A stretch of 64,000 nucleotides of DNA. Origin: Ligula intestinalis (lineage: Eukaryota; Platyhelminthes; Cestoda; Diphyllobothriidea; Diphyllobothriidae). The notes beneath the pieces are model-generated. The model had not been told where the DNA came from and ran no database searches. It saw only the letters and a program-made list of their open reading frames with translations. The stretch lies in NCBI GenBank assembly GCA_036362985.1, contig JAYGXS010000007.1, positions 16,899,364 to 16,963,363 of the forward strand. Direction: 5' to 3'. Shown here piece after piece: positions 22,950 to 33,865 of this stretch. The number at the start of each line of letters is the position of its first letter. Within the stretch, counting starts at the first letter, position 1. The position numbers and the translations under genes were made by a program.

Positions 22950-23640
22950 GGCTTGAGTGTGTGGATAACTTCTTCACTTAAACCAACGTCGAACTGTACG
23001 AAGGCGCCAAAGTCGACCAGATCTATATTACAGCTGATTGGACGAGCCTTTATGGCGTTTAAAGAGGACGGCTTTTCCAAAATGTTTGGAAGCTTCGTTC
23101 GGCCGCATCTGGAATTCGCTATACAGGGATGGAGACCTTTGGACTGTCAGACCGTACAATCTTAGAGAAGGTCCAAAAGCGAGCAACAAAAACGGTCAAA
23201 GATCTGGGAACACCGCCTTATGACAGCAAACTATCAACGCTCGATCTATTTCCACCTTCCTGCAGACGACTTCGAGGGACCCTTTTCGTAACTTCCGTAT
23301 TGTGAGCAACCTGGATTGTTACTTTGTCCCTGACGATTTCTTTACCCAGGCTTATACACCAACATTTTGCGGGCATCCCTTAAAACTACGCCCTGGCAAA
23401 GCAAGGATCGATTAACGAATGTTCGTCTTCGGTAACAAAGCAGTTGCAGCGTCAAACGCCCTACCCAAAGAGGGTGTCCTCCCCACCTGTGTTAATTCAT
23501 TTAAGAGTAGGCTGGACATGCACCAAACAAATTATAACACACCGCTTCTAATGAAAACCTTACATTACGGAGTAGTTATATTTTTATTACTATTTCGATT
23601 ACCTAGCAACTGTTGTGTCCTCACCCAAAACATGTAATTG
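22950..23640 (+). pseudogene. CR1-like LINE, 3' coding end
   Basis: Plus-strand frames give RAFMAFKEDGFSKMFGSFVR and PHLEFAIQGW, the segment that ends the RT of CR1-like LINEs. After shifts come NVRLRKQ-type remnants and the C-terminal hallmark CVNSFKSRLDMHQTN at about 23,495-23,530. The 44.55-kb copy has the matching FGTFVRPQLEFASQAWTLW. At least four frameshifts or stops are visible. The element is 5' truncated at about 22,950, as expected for a LINE. Confidence 0.8.
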
Positions 23641-23744
23641 ATGTACTTTTTCAATACTTCTTTGTATCCATACATTTCCTATTATCTTCTTACTAAAAGG
23701 GCGTTCAAAGGCGTTCAGCTATCGTTCTCTCATTACTGATACAT

Positions 23745-23860
23745 CTGCACAGAATACACTATTCCCTTCATCTGGCGTCTAACTCTTCCTCTTCCCACCC
23801 GGAACCGGGTTTGAAGATTGCAGCGGCAAGGGTTTACCCATAAACTTAAGCCACTGCGAT
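23745..23860 (+). repeat. short dispersed repeat (partner at 55,345-55,460)
   Basis: Shared ordered words with the 55.4-kb copy: TCTTCC(C)AC/AG, GAA(A/C)CCGG(G/A)T, A(A/G)ATTGCAG/ATCGCAG, then TATAAACTTA-type and CACTG-GATA. It may be a LINE 3' untranslated region, because it follows the LINE end at 23.6 kb. It encodes nothing recognised. Confidence 0.4.
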
Positions 23861-24402
23861 AAACCATCATTTAACAAGGATTCAATCACCATTAAAAACA
23901 TCCCTTTAACTATAAAACACACTGCCGGAGAGGTCTGCGATGAAGTCGACCTTCAGATATGTGAACCAGAGGAAACCCGCTCTCCGCCAATATATACCAA
24001 AGGACCACCGTACGGCGAATTACTGAGTAAGTAGGCTTAGCATGAACGAAGTTATCGTCTACCCAGCGCCGACAACAAAATCCGCCTTTCATTGCATCTC
24101 ATCTGTTGTTAGGTATGTTGCCTAGCCACATATCGTGAAACAATAGAAATGGCTTGGTAAGTGATGAGGGGGTGGTTAAATGTTGTGCTTCTAGAGCATG
24201 CAACCAGTTGTGTAAGCCAAGTGGGGACCTCCGTTGTTGCGTGTGTCCCCACACCTGGTAGGATTATCTCGCCTTCACAGCCCCCTCCACTCCCTCCCCC
24301 TTACGTACCACTCTCACCTACGCCATTCACCTGCCCCCTCTCTCCCCCTTCCATTTCCCATTCAGCTTCTCATCCTCCGCTTTCAAAAGCCCTACGGAGA
24401 GG

Positions 24403-24806
24403 GTGATATGTAATCCCATGGGCGGCCCAGGTCCTACTAAAAACCAATTCGTGACCCATTGTGGAGATCGGAAGACATCTGAAATGTCCAAACAGTTATA
24501 TTTAGGGACAGTTCTTTTTGCCTCATCGCTGAGGAAGGAACTAGAAAAAATTACCGAAACAGATCCTGAATATCATATCCTCTACAGTCGACTCGAGTTC
24601 GAAAATCTCAAAAACGCAGTCGAAACACACAAATGGAGCAACAACAGTATCCATAGCCCCCTCCCCTTTCCCTTCTACGCCGCTAACTTTCCCAGCTGAG
24701 CCCGCCTTGATGAGTCACCTGGGAAACAGCTCCCCTTCAGAACTGCTCATGAATGCATCGAAGGATTCCGCCCTATTTCATGAAATGTACTGTTCCTACA
24801 AGTTGT
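24403..24806 (+). other. unrecognised coding-like segment, one frame change
   Basis: An open frame of 98 codons contains LRKELEKITETDPEYHILYS and RLEFENLKNAVETHKW, a charged helical composition unlike the local repeats. Close to its end a +1 change leads to a second readable frame with PLTFPAEPALMSHLGNSSPS and KDSALFHEMYCSYKL before a TAA at 24,804-24,806. I do not recognise the product. It may be an exon with a sequencing error, two exons with a missed junction, or a decaying pseudogene. A sequence encoding a similar HLGSSCPSELL recurs at 25,443-25,480 (see findings). Confidence 0.25.
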
Positions 24807-24809
24807 AAT

Positions 24810-26365
24810 CTCTCTGTGTCACCTGTTTTATCCTCCAATAGTATTATGCCAGTTGTTGCCTGGAATAGGCGGCAGCGAGCAACATTATTGCGACAACTAC
24901 CATGCGCGCCTCAACTTCTCATATGGCTTCACATAACGCACTGCAAGTATCCAGCGCATGGACGACAGCTTCATAAATCACCTACTAACATTGTCCCTTT
25001 TGATGTCTGGACATAACATTTTACCCAAAGTGGGTTTTGTTAACGCTGCCTGGCAGCGGCTAGTAGCCAGAAAGCATAATCTCCAGCCCCCTTATCTTTG
25101 TCGGCAACACCTTATCTTATACAGTTGGGTAAATTTGAAACCTGACTCGTAGCACCACGGGCAAATACAAATTACACGTAACATATTACTTACTATGTTG
25201 GAGTAAACATTCCAGGAAACTGCTCTGCTTTCCATCGTCAGCAGTCGTTCAGTTTGAGAAGGTTAGGGATAGGTTTTATCATCAAATCGCTAAAAACCGA
25301 AAAGTAAGCCGTTCCTTCTGTCATCGTATGTAGATTATCCACCAGACACGGTTTAAGAAAATCGAGACCGAATGTTCGCTTGGAAATTGTCTTCATTTTC
25401 ATATTTTAAGTGATAACCTGACCCTCGCCCATTTACAGAAACCACCTGGGAAGCAGCTGCCCTTCAGAACTGCTCATTACGTACTGTAAGTGCCCTGGCG
25501 TTTTCTTATTTCCGACTACCCTTTGGTTAAGCTATAAGCGCCAGGAGGTCGTGCTAACTGACTAGTCACGCATGTGCCTTGGCGGGCGAAAGTACATTGG
25601 TGGTTCCACGACGCGGGCGAACGCCGCATAGCACCTAGAGTTCCCGGCCACCAACCCAAAAAACTAACAGGACCGGCGCTTTGACACTGTTCTCTTTTTG
25701 AGTACACTGAATAGCAGTCGGCAGAACCCCAGCGCTTAAAGTCCCTAGCGTGCACTCACAATATATTCCCTATCTCATGAAACGTCAACTAAAATTTAGA
25801 TTACTTTAAATTACTTCGACAAAACCGATTACCTTTCATTATACTTTTAAAATATTTCAATAACGTCCGGCTGACGCCTTTTTAACGAACTTCTTTCCAA
25901 TTACCTGCAAAAAGAATTTCCTGTTAACAATGATTACATAGCCAATATGCATTTGATTTTCGTTGCCTCTATAAATTGAATATATTTTTATGAATAATAA
26001 TCATAAAATGTTATTTCTTCTACTCGTTTAGTAAGTAAGTACGCCTTCTTAAAATGTTATTATTATACGTACGGTATTTTCTGCCAAAACAAATTTTCTT
26101 CATCGTCCAGTAACTTTCAACCTTATCAATCGTGACACTTGAATTCAAGGTTTCAAAAATACATTCTGCATACATCCTGTCTAACGAAGAGTACATTTTT
26201 CCCTATGGTCTTAGGAAGAGGTCATATAATTATCATAAAAGGATGTGTATCATATTGTTTACGTTACAAGCGACAATAATAAGTTGAAGACATTCCATAT
26301 TGTAGGCGAGCGTGTTATAGTCCTAAAAATCTCATAATTTTGCGAAAATATCCATTGAAAATTTC
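24810..26365. other. no gene recognised
   Basis: A GC-richer patch at 25,500-25,760 has a long minus-strand frame with no recognisable motif. 25.8-26.36 kb is AT-rich and empty. A small exon-like duplicate at 25,439-25,489 is discussed under findings. Confidence 0.3.
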
Positions 26366-26369
26366 AGGC

Positions 26370-27080
26370 AAGCATACGTTTGTTTTCGATAATTCTCATC
26401 AGGCCTTTACAGTTATATGGTGATTAAGTAAATGAACTATTCGGATTGGTAGAAAAATAGACCTGCTGTCAGGGCAGTGGGAATGGGGAGAAGGGAAAAA
26501 ACGGGTCAAAATCGGCTCAGCACTACCAGGCACTGGTAGTCGGCTGAGGTGTTAAGCTGCTGGCTGTTGGATTAGCAGCTTTTGACCATGGTAACTGCGG
26601 CGTCGCAACGAAGTCCTTTTGGGCGCACAGGATCGGTCGACGTAGCCTGATGGCGGTCGCTTCTGCCGTAGCCAACAGACGCTGTCCAAGAAATTTTGAG
26701 TAGCCTGAGGGTACCTCATAGATCACTCGAAAGGTCCCTTTGGCATCCAGCCGATGGTCTGAGTCTCCCAGGTGCGCTAGAATGGAACTATTTAACCCTT
26801 TAGTTGACCCTTACCTAACCATGCTGGACTGTGTTCTCGTACTCTTTTAGACAAACGCCGGCTCATGCGACCAATATATCCCGCCCCACAAGAGCAGGTT
26901 AACGAATATGTGCACATAGAGGTGGTCCGGGCTGGCAGTTTGTCCTTGATCTCTCCGCATAGGATTGGAGTCGTAAAAACAGTAAATGAGCGTTGGCTGC
27001 TGGGAAGGTGGTTGCTACAGCTTGACTCAGGAGACTTAGGAGTTCGCTTAGTCCATCCCCTTGAAATTGGAACCTGATGA
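26370..27080 (-). pseudogene. Penelope-like GIY-YIG endonuclease with downstream hammerhead-like motif (3' part of a rearranged copy)
   Basis: Minus strand, in order: a frame with QGDGLSELLSLLSQAVATTF; then CTYSLTCSCGAGYIGRMSRR (the GIY-YIG core with its Cys pair) and LSKRVREHSPAWLGKGQLKG; then a frame change and FRVIYEVPSGYSKFLGQRLL-type sequence ending ATAEATAIRLRRPILCAQK (stop at 26,523). Downstream, at 26,402-26,370, CTGATGAGAATTATCGAAAA resembles a hammerhead ribozyme core (CUGAUGA, short hairpin, GAAA). The nuclease nicks DNA during insertion in this element class. The matching RT part lies on the opposite strand immediately to the right. Nuclease residues look largely kept, but stops and frameshifts make it inactive. 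Confidence 0.83.
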
Positions 27081-28376
27081 ATATTTGCTTCTTCTCTGCG
27101 GTTAAAAATGTGGGTTTTAGTAGCCTTACAGCTCTTCATCAGAAACCCAACCAACTACAGCTGGAAACACAGTTTGAGAATCTTCTGATTCAAACCCATG
27201 ATATTAAGCAACTTTCGACGGAGAGTTTACAGCACTTTAAGTCTACTCTAGTTAACTGTTCTTATCAGTATTTAAACAGTAGCCAAGAAAATCGGGGTCT
27301 GCTAACGAAAGCACACATGGAGAAATTGATCCTTTTCCGGTAGAATAAAGATATACTCATCACGAGGCCAGGTAAGGGAACGGGCGTTGTTCTAATGGAC
27401 AGAACAGATTACATTGCGAAAATGCAATCCATTCTGTCAGACAAAGACAAGTTTAGTAAGGCAGAAAAGGAAAAGGATAACACTGATGCGGTTGAAACGC
27501 AGCTGACTGACAGTCTGAAGAGACTTTAAAAGGACGGTATCATAAGCGAATACGAATAAGAACGTATCCGCCCCGTTGGCACGCACATACATAGACTGAA
27601 GGGTTAATTGGAGATTCACAAAGATGGCGTACCCGTTCGTCCCATCCTAGATATGAGAAATGCGCCATACCATGCGACAGCGAAATAGCTAGCGGACAAA
27701 CTTAAACCCATATAGAGTCAGCTAGCCCCACAGTTTCCGAGACACCTTCGAATTCGTGGACGGTGTGAAAAAGCTCGACCTGAACGGCACAGTGATGTTC
27801 TCACTGGATGTCTCTTCCCTGTTCACAAACGTTCCAGTCACAGTAGATTAAACCTGTAAATTCATTAGCTCAAATCACCAGGACATAGGAGTGCCAGTAA
27901 ATGTACTCAAGGAATTGCTACAGTTCCTTTTCAACAACAACATGTACAGGCAATTGGACGGAGTAGCTATGGGTTCGCCCCTGTGTCCGCTTCTAGTAAA
28001 TATATTCATGGGCTCACCCGTCTAGTAAGTTTACAGAAGAAGAAGAACAATCTGGGTCGCTCCCATTCCTTGATGTACTACTGAGAAAAAGGGCTGATGG
28101 GAGTATTCAACGGAAGGTATATCGTAAGAGGACGTGGTCCGGGCAATACGTCCATTTTGCTAGCTTCGTACCGTTTAACTTCAAACGTAATTTAATACGA
28201 TGTTTGCCGCAAAGGGCGAAACAGATCTGCTCGAATGATAGCATAGAAGAGGACCTAAAGACGACTGAAGACGCGTTTCGAAAAAAACGTATGTTCGCCA
28301 TTTCATCTTCTGAAAATCTCATAATTAGAAACTTTTCTAAACCGAAGGGTACCCTATGTTTACGTATAAAGTTTTA
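27077..28376 (+). pseudogene. Penelope-like reverse transcriptase (inverted 5' part of the same copy)
   Basis: Plus strand, in order: LHQKPNQLQLETQFENLLIQ (N-terminal region); ITRPGKGTGVVLMDRTDYI (about 27,357); a VRPILDMRNAPYH palm segment; VMFSLDVSSLFTNVPV (about 27,793); MYRQLDGVAMGSPLCPLLVN (about 27,943). The catalytic YxDD region is missing, replaced by a short junction at about 28,015-28,025. An open stretch of about 118 codons then contains SLPFLDVLLRKRADGSIQRK and FNFKRNLIRCLPQRAKQICS and ends at a TAA at 28,374-28,376. In a normal PLE the protein would continue into the GIY-YIG part, which is found at 26.4-27.1 kb on the other strand. Several stops and shifts are present. Confidence 0.85.
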
Positions 28377-28747
28377 AGTAGGCGTAATTTGCTATCAGAT
28401 TAGCATAAGAAATAATATCTCAATGCACTTTCCTATAAAGTATACTTGAATTTATAAAGGCATCAAAAACTAGTGGGAAAATGCATACTTCTTTGGTGGT
28501 CATTTTTGAGGAATTAATGCAGACACGCCACGATGAATACTTTTGAATGTACTATTTTCGACTGTCTGGAAAACAATACTAGGGCAAAGACGCCTACTTA
28601 AGAAGTGTGCAATTTTGCTATTGATTTAAATGGCTTTATATATTCAAATATATTTAATAGTAAAAGTGCTCAAAGTTTCATTCCTTGTACATAATTGATG
28701 GCAAATCATATCTACAAGAGGCGTGGTTTATGCAATCAACGATTCAC

Positions 28748-29028
28748 CTTCTCGGGCAACTGAAAAAGGCTATAACGCACCTCTTTTTCTCTTTGTAAAG
28801 CCTGTTCGAGAATGCGATCTAGCTTCTTTATCCTTCGAAAGCTAGCTTCAATGGCTCTTTCTTCCGCGGAGAGGGCTTCGACCTCTTCCTTGATCACGTT
28901 AGCCTCTGTGCTGGATGTTTGTTCTCGTCGATATTGCTGTCGGAATTGAGCATCTTCTACGCAAGTAAAGTCGTCAAAAATGTCCGCTGGGATCGAGCGG
29001 TCAACCTCGTCTTTGAAATCTGTCATCC
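28748..29028 (-). CDS. exon resembling FSIP1 coiled-coil region
   Basis: A minus-strand exon of 281 nt between a TCTTTATTAG acceptor and an AAG|GTGAAT donor. It encodes about 93 residues: TDFKDEVDRSIPADIFDDFT, then VEALSAEERAIEASFRRIKK and LDRILEQALQREKEVRYSLF. From memory, vertebrate FSIP1 has [20 protein letters not shown] and RREKEIKKQ at its conserved core. The spacing here matches closely, including the KKLD.IL and REKE words. An alternative acceptor 15 nt upstream (CTTCCAG) would add VSLLG. FSIP1 acts in cilia and sperm tails. The exon is free of stops and surrounded by non-coding AT-rich sequence, as a genuine exon would be. Confidence 0.52.
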
Positions 29029-29530
29029 CTAATAAAGACACAGCTGGAAGTGTAACAAGGTGAAAATGACGCCTCAAAATATTTATACACTGTCTAGAAG
29101 CTTGATTGACAAATGTGCACTTTTTTCTCGACGTTACTAAACCTCAAGTTAATCTCTGAAGTATTGAAGTTTCGAGGAGAGCACACACAGCTGTTTAAAC
29201 AATATAAATGTGAGGGTTGGTGTTCCCGCCTGAGGAAGTGTCCTCTTAAACCATAGGAACCCCTACTATTTACTGAAAATTAGTAAGGAGAAATGTGCAA
29301 ACGATGCGCGCGCAGGTTTAAAGCCGCAACTATGTGCCCAGGGTAACCAGATAGATTTGATAGAATTGCTCTCATACTCATTGAAATATTCGTGAGGGTG
29401 GAAGTGATTTATTGGGGTACGGCTAGATAGCATGTAGTGGATACTGGCTACATACCAGAAAACCAACTTTGCCAGATGGGGTCGAAGTGCAGTCTTCCTG
29501 GTTCGACGCCAACTGTAGCACAAAAAAATT

Positions 29531-29785
29531 TGGCATAGTCCGAAACTTGATTTGACCCAATTGTGAAAAAACTCGAGGCGTTCGGCGGGATTTAAACCCG
29601 CGTATCAGAAAAGGCCTTACGGGAAGCCAACGCTCAAACCGCTAAGCTACATGGGGTGAGGCGGGCCGTTTGCAGCTTGGCGGTTATAACGTTGTCTTCC
29701 GATAAAGGCCTTTTCTGATACGCGGGTTCAAATCCCGCCGAACGGCTCGAGTTTTTTCACAATTTGGTCAACGCAAATTGAGGAA
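29531..29785. repeat. fourth tRNA-like palindrome
   Basis: The outer sequence CAATTGTGAAAAAACTCGAG, then GGCGGGATTTAAACCCGC and GTATCAGAAAAGGCCTTA, is repeated inverted at about 29,705-29,785. On the minus strand the left arm looks like a tRNA: TAGCTTAGCGGTTTGAGCG (A box/D arm), a GGCTT...AGGCC anticodon-like stem and a perfect T arm GCGGG-TTTAAAT-CCCGC. The anticodon loop has six bases and the acceptor stem does not pair, so it is a tRNA-derived repeat and not a gene. Confidence 0.68.
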
Positions 29786-30369
29786 ATCTGCCAAGCCTCC
29801 TAATAATAGTCCTAATAATAGTCTTAACCGTAAGTTAACGGGAGCTGACGTACTTCCTAAAGCCAAATGAAGAGAAGACCATTGATTAAGAAACTTTGGG
29901 GTTATATCAAGTTTCGCCTATAGAAGAGGGTTGGCTATATTTAAATGTAACCAATTATTCTTGATTCTTGAAAACGCACTGATGATTCCGAGGGACGAAA
30001 ATGTTACATGCCGAACGTCTTTAACTTGAGTAACATTTCATACTTCAGGTAATTATCAGGTTTCGGCAATAATTTCGGAACGTTTCTGACGTTCTATACG
30101 CAGCTACCGTTGCTGTCTGAATTCCTTGTTTACTGCCCATTGCCTCAAGGTCATGCAAATTTGCAGGGATCACTTTCCGACTCGCCGATTTGCAGACTTT
30201 AGACCGACTTCCCATCGCACGTCCAGATCGTCGCGGCTGGTTAAGGCCACTTGAACAGGCCACTACTCGACCGACGCAGTATGGGCCTCTATTCTCGGCA
30301 TCCCCCTCTCCCCTGGGTAATGCAACACACCAATTGGACACCACTTGAACTTGGTCCACAATCATGCAA

Positions 30370-30420
30370 ATTCAGGTTCTACAGCTCTCTTTCTCTCTCA
30401 CTCTCTCTCTCTCATTCGCC
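30370..30420. repeat. CT-rich microsatellite
   Basis: Imperfect (CT)n tract, for example CTCTCTTTCTCTCTCACTCT. No other signal. Confidence 0.85.
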
Positions 30421-30783
30421 AGTAGTCACGTTCACTTGAGGCAGCAACTGAGAGTTCTGTGCGCAATAAATCCCTCCCACAAGCTCCTTCTGCCTACTCT
30501 TCCAACTTGGAATTTGGCTGGATGATTGGATTGCTCTGAGTACAAACACTGCTTAAACCCCTGCATGCCTTAGTGATATTTAAAGTTATCCAGGTATTTA
30601 AATGATCGAAAAATCAACCTAAGTCGGCATTGTGTTAGCAGCCTCGAACATGCGACGCACATCCGACACACAAAGCAACCATCGGACGGTAGCATTTGCA
30701 ACAGGCCCAAGACATTCGATGCTCTGAGGAGTACCCTCTTATGTTGTGTCCGAGGTGAAGGATAGAATCACCTGTAAAGGGAA

Positions 30784-31271
30784 ACTTTTTGATTTTGAAA
30801 AAGGCATTAAAGGGCTACTTCATCGAAAAATTTGCAAACTTCAAGTCTCGCGAGGACTGCTATGTTGAGAACTCAAAGTACCGGACCGCTTGTGAAATAG
30901 CTCAAGAGACTGGTTTTCAGTGAACGAGAAGGGTATTTACTCTCGGTTATCTTCGGTGGTATTGTTGGTGATAAATCTAGATGATATATGCAGATTTCGG
31001 GAGCGGACAGAAAGAGCGAAAGAAAGTGAGGAATACGCTCTTATTTTGAATGAAATATTCCAACGGAAACTCGCCTATTCACGTGGCCATAAAACCAATC
31101 AAGAAAACTTGCAGGATAAATCCAGCAGTTTCCATGAGGCCCCATAAAGAAACCAGAAAATTTGTGGAATTGGTGCACTTTTCCTGTAGTCTCTTTAAAA
31201 TATCCGCCACTAGACGGATGGCTTTAGCCTTCGAAAAAACGACATCCGAACGGCATAAAATCTGAAGGCAA
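30784..31271. other. coding-like stretch of uncertain strand
   Basis: Both strands read plausibly. On the plus strand, GYFIEKFANFKSREDCYVEN and YRTACEIAQETGFQ are followed after a +1 change by RERTERAKESEEYALILNEI and FQRKLAYSRG. On the minus strand, after a TTTGCCTTCAG acceptor at about 31,272, come SKAKAIRLVADILKRLQEKC and TNFLVSLWGLMETAGFILQ. I do not recognise either. Only one can be real, and the minus strand agrees with the neighbouring MORN and FSIP1-like exons. Confidence 0.22.
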
Positions 31272-31615
31272 ACTACCATTCTTTAAGGGATGCCTTTTCA
31301 AACAAAGAACACGAAACTGCAAAACAAACGAAAACCAATTTAAATCCTTTAAAAAAAGTAGGCATAAAAAAGACAAACTAGTCAGTATCAATTTGTTTTA
31401 TTGGACTCAGGTCGCATATGCTTGAATATAACATTTTCATTAAAAGAAAGCGTAGATCACTAAAGTTATGCAGATTCTCCGAAGCTGTCTTTGCATCTGG
31501 TTTGTTAAAGTCCAGTGGGGATAGCTCTAATTGTTGTGTTTTGGAAAGTTTGCCTTTCCAATTTTCTCCTTTGAAATCTGTGAGCTCAGTAGCGCAGTTC
31601 TCCATAATATATTTA

Positions 31616-32500
31616 TCATATAAAACAACTCGGAGGGTGAAGCCGTTGAGCCACTTGTACATTCACCTCCCATCGAAACTGAAATTAAAATAAACGCACC
31701 ACTTACCACTTTTGAGTATTATTACTAATACCAATAACTATAAGAGACATATTGCACCGGGCAAAGCGCTGAAAATCATTGGTTTGAAACGACGAACTTC
31801 GAATCTTTATCTGCATCGAGGATAGAGTCTATCCGGAATTCCCACACTAAATTATTTGCAACTGGTAAAAAATCCAGTCAGACACTTTCTCTCTAGACTG
31901 CAGTTTTTACTTATATTTTTAGTTATCCGAAACCGCATCATTTAGCCAGACAAGGTAGCCCTCCTTGATGATGCGTTCCAAAAGTAATCATTAGACGACG
32001 GCATTAGTCATAGCATTATTGAGTTAGGAAATAAATGAATTCAAAAGCTGCTATGATAGACATGCATTTACATACCATACGCGTTTTACTCTTGCTGGAC
32101 ATGTACAAATTCCCAACGTTCAAATTTCCGACCACTAAAAAAGGTGGCAAATATCTTTGAATTTCGCGAATAAGATATTGTGCTTGCGTCCCATTTTTCA
32201 TGTTTTTACCTGTTTCTTCGACTATTCAAAAATCGCTGTAACCGCAATGGCCCTTGGAATCTGGTTGATCTGTAAATAGTATAAATGCTAGAATACTCTA
32301 ATCCTCCTTTGGATGGAATTCTTACTAACCTGAACGGGATGCAACGGTCTTTTGACGAAAATTATTTGCAAATAGCAATATATTTCCGAACGACTGCCGG
32401 TGATTTTTATTGCTCTGTTGATGGTTTGGTACAATTTTCGAGCGTGCATACGTGAACGTTGCTGCGGGATACACGTAAAGGTCATAATAAATGCCAATAG
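31616..32500 (-). CDS. three phase-compatible exon candidates, probable 3' end of the MORN-repeat gene
   Basis: Exons at 32,500-32,330, 32,209-32,076 and 31,678-31,616 on the minus strand are bounded by good splice signals: TTCCGTTTTCTAG acceptor and CAG|GTTAGT donor; GAAACAG acceptor and ATG|GTATGT donor; TTTTAATTTCAG acceptor. Their phases join without a stop. The encoded chain contains IGIYYDLYVYPAATFTYARS, then TQAQYLIREIQRYLPPFLVV and GNLNVGNLYMSSKSKTRM, and ends FRWEVNVQVAQRLHPPSCFI before TGA. I do not recognise a domain. The entry phase also fits the preceding MORN exon (34,577-34,755). The first exon reads openly in another frame too, so the frame choice rests on phase agreement. Confidence 0.35.
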
Positions 32501-32984
32501 CTAGAAAACGGAAGAAACATTATTTGGGCAAACCATTTACTGGCTAATTCTTAAGTTCCATTTTCTGTAAGGGTTTGGTAATTATTACCCAAATAGTCTC
32601 AAAGAATAACTGCAAACGCATCTATTTTAAAGGATTGATTACTTTTGACAAATTCTTATTTGAGGTTTTTGTTCGTTTTTATCTGATGCCTACAAAGGAT
32701 GCAAATTTTTCCAGCAAGAAGATTATTTACCAAAGTACTTTGAAGCCTAGAAAAGGAGGTCTAACATCAGGCCATTATCAGGCCCGCATCTGACGCTGAC
32801 GCTGACATGGCAATTAGTGAGTCAGGCGCGAAGTGTCAAGCCAATACCGCATTAATTAAGACCAAAGTGGTGGCTACAGAAGTGAACAATTATCACACCC
32901 ACCCGGATGACCCCTTTAAACTATAAATACCGTGCAGCCTGTGCATGTATCCACCTCATCTGCGCATGACCATACCTATGTTAT

Positions 32985-33072
32985 TATCACCTATGATTAA
33001 GGATTCCCGATGGAATCCGAAACGTCAAGCAAATAAAACTCTTGTTCCAGTGATCGCATCTTCGGCTTCTGA
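32985..33072 (+). repeat. Penelope-like terminal-repeat remnant with hammerhead-like hairpin
   Basis: The plus strand reads CCTATGATTAAGGATTCCCG, ATGGAATCCGAAACGTCAAG, then CTCTTGTTCCAGTGATCGCA and TCTTCGGCTTCT. It is the same unit as at 21.1-21.5 kb. It lies in the presumed intron of the MORN-repeat gene, opposite to its transcription. Confidence 0.65.
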
Positions 33073-33865
33073 GTTCTAACATCGTAAGAAAGATGTGATT
33101 TTACAGAGGACATCTTAATTCATAACAGTCATGGACTCTTAATTTTAGTTAATATTTTAAAATAACACAGATTTCTATTGCTGACAGAATTAAATGAAAG
33201 AACTTGGGCTAAACCCTGCGTGCTTGCGTATGTAAGTGTAGTAAAGCCAAATTTCCAGAAGGCATTTCCTTTGATCTACCCTGCAAAAATACCGCAATCT
33301 ACTCCATAAATAAATAGCAGCTGCATATATCAAACTTGACTGCAATTTTTGGCGGTGATAAATTATGCATGTTTTGACACTTCAGGGGGATTTTGACTTA
33401 CAACAATTTTAAGCAAATTGTTACCGTATTTCGACATTATCGTATAAGGTCGCGAGATTAAAAAGGACTCAGACACGCCGAGCCTTTACAGCATCTTGCG
33501 TTAAAAACTATTGCTTTCTACGTATAAATACAGCCAAAAATCTAACCGAAGTCATTTTACATGCACAAGTAGCTTTTCATCGGTTTTTTAAAACCCACAC
33601 CAGTAAACTGCGGTTGATAGAAAATGAATTTTGAAAGTCCACATTCGTTCGTATGACAGTGGTTATACGAAATTTCAGGAGCGTTTGCACAAGTTATCTA
33701 TTGCTATACATTCTTTACTGAGGATTTAGGTTGTTATGAAGTACAGAGTATGGAAAATGTCCTCTCGCTGCATATTGGAGAGATCAATATTTCTCGTAGT
33801 CGAAATATCTTGATAAGTTTCAGTGATTTTAAGACTCAAAAATATGCTTAAGCATTATGGCTAAA

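Noticed and set aside
29575..29655. tRNA gene on the minus strand
   Set aside because: Good T arm and D arm, but a six-base anticodon loop and no acceptor-stem pairing; part of a palindrome, so tRNA-derived repeat.
30045..30365. 106-codon minus-strand frame
   Set aside because: No motif recognised; ends in a CT-rich tract; could be an unclassified repeat.
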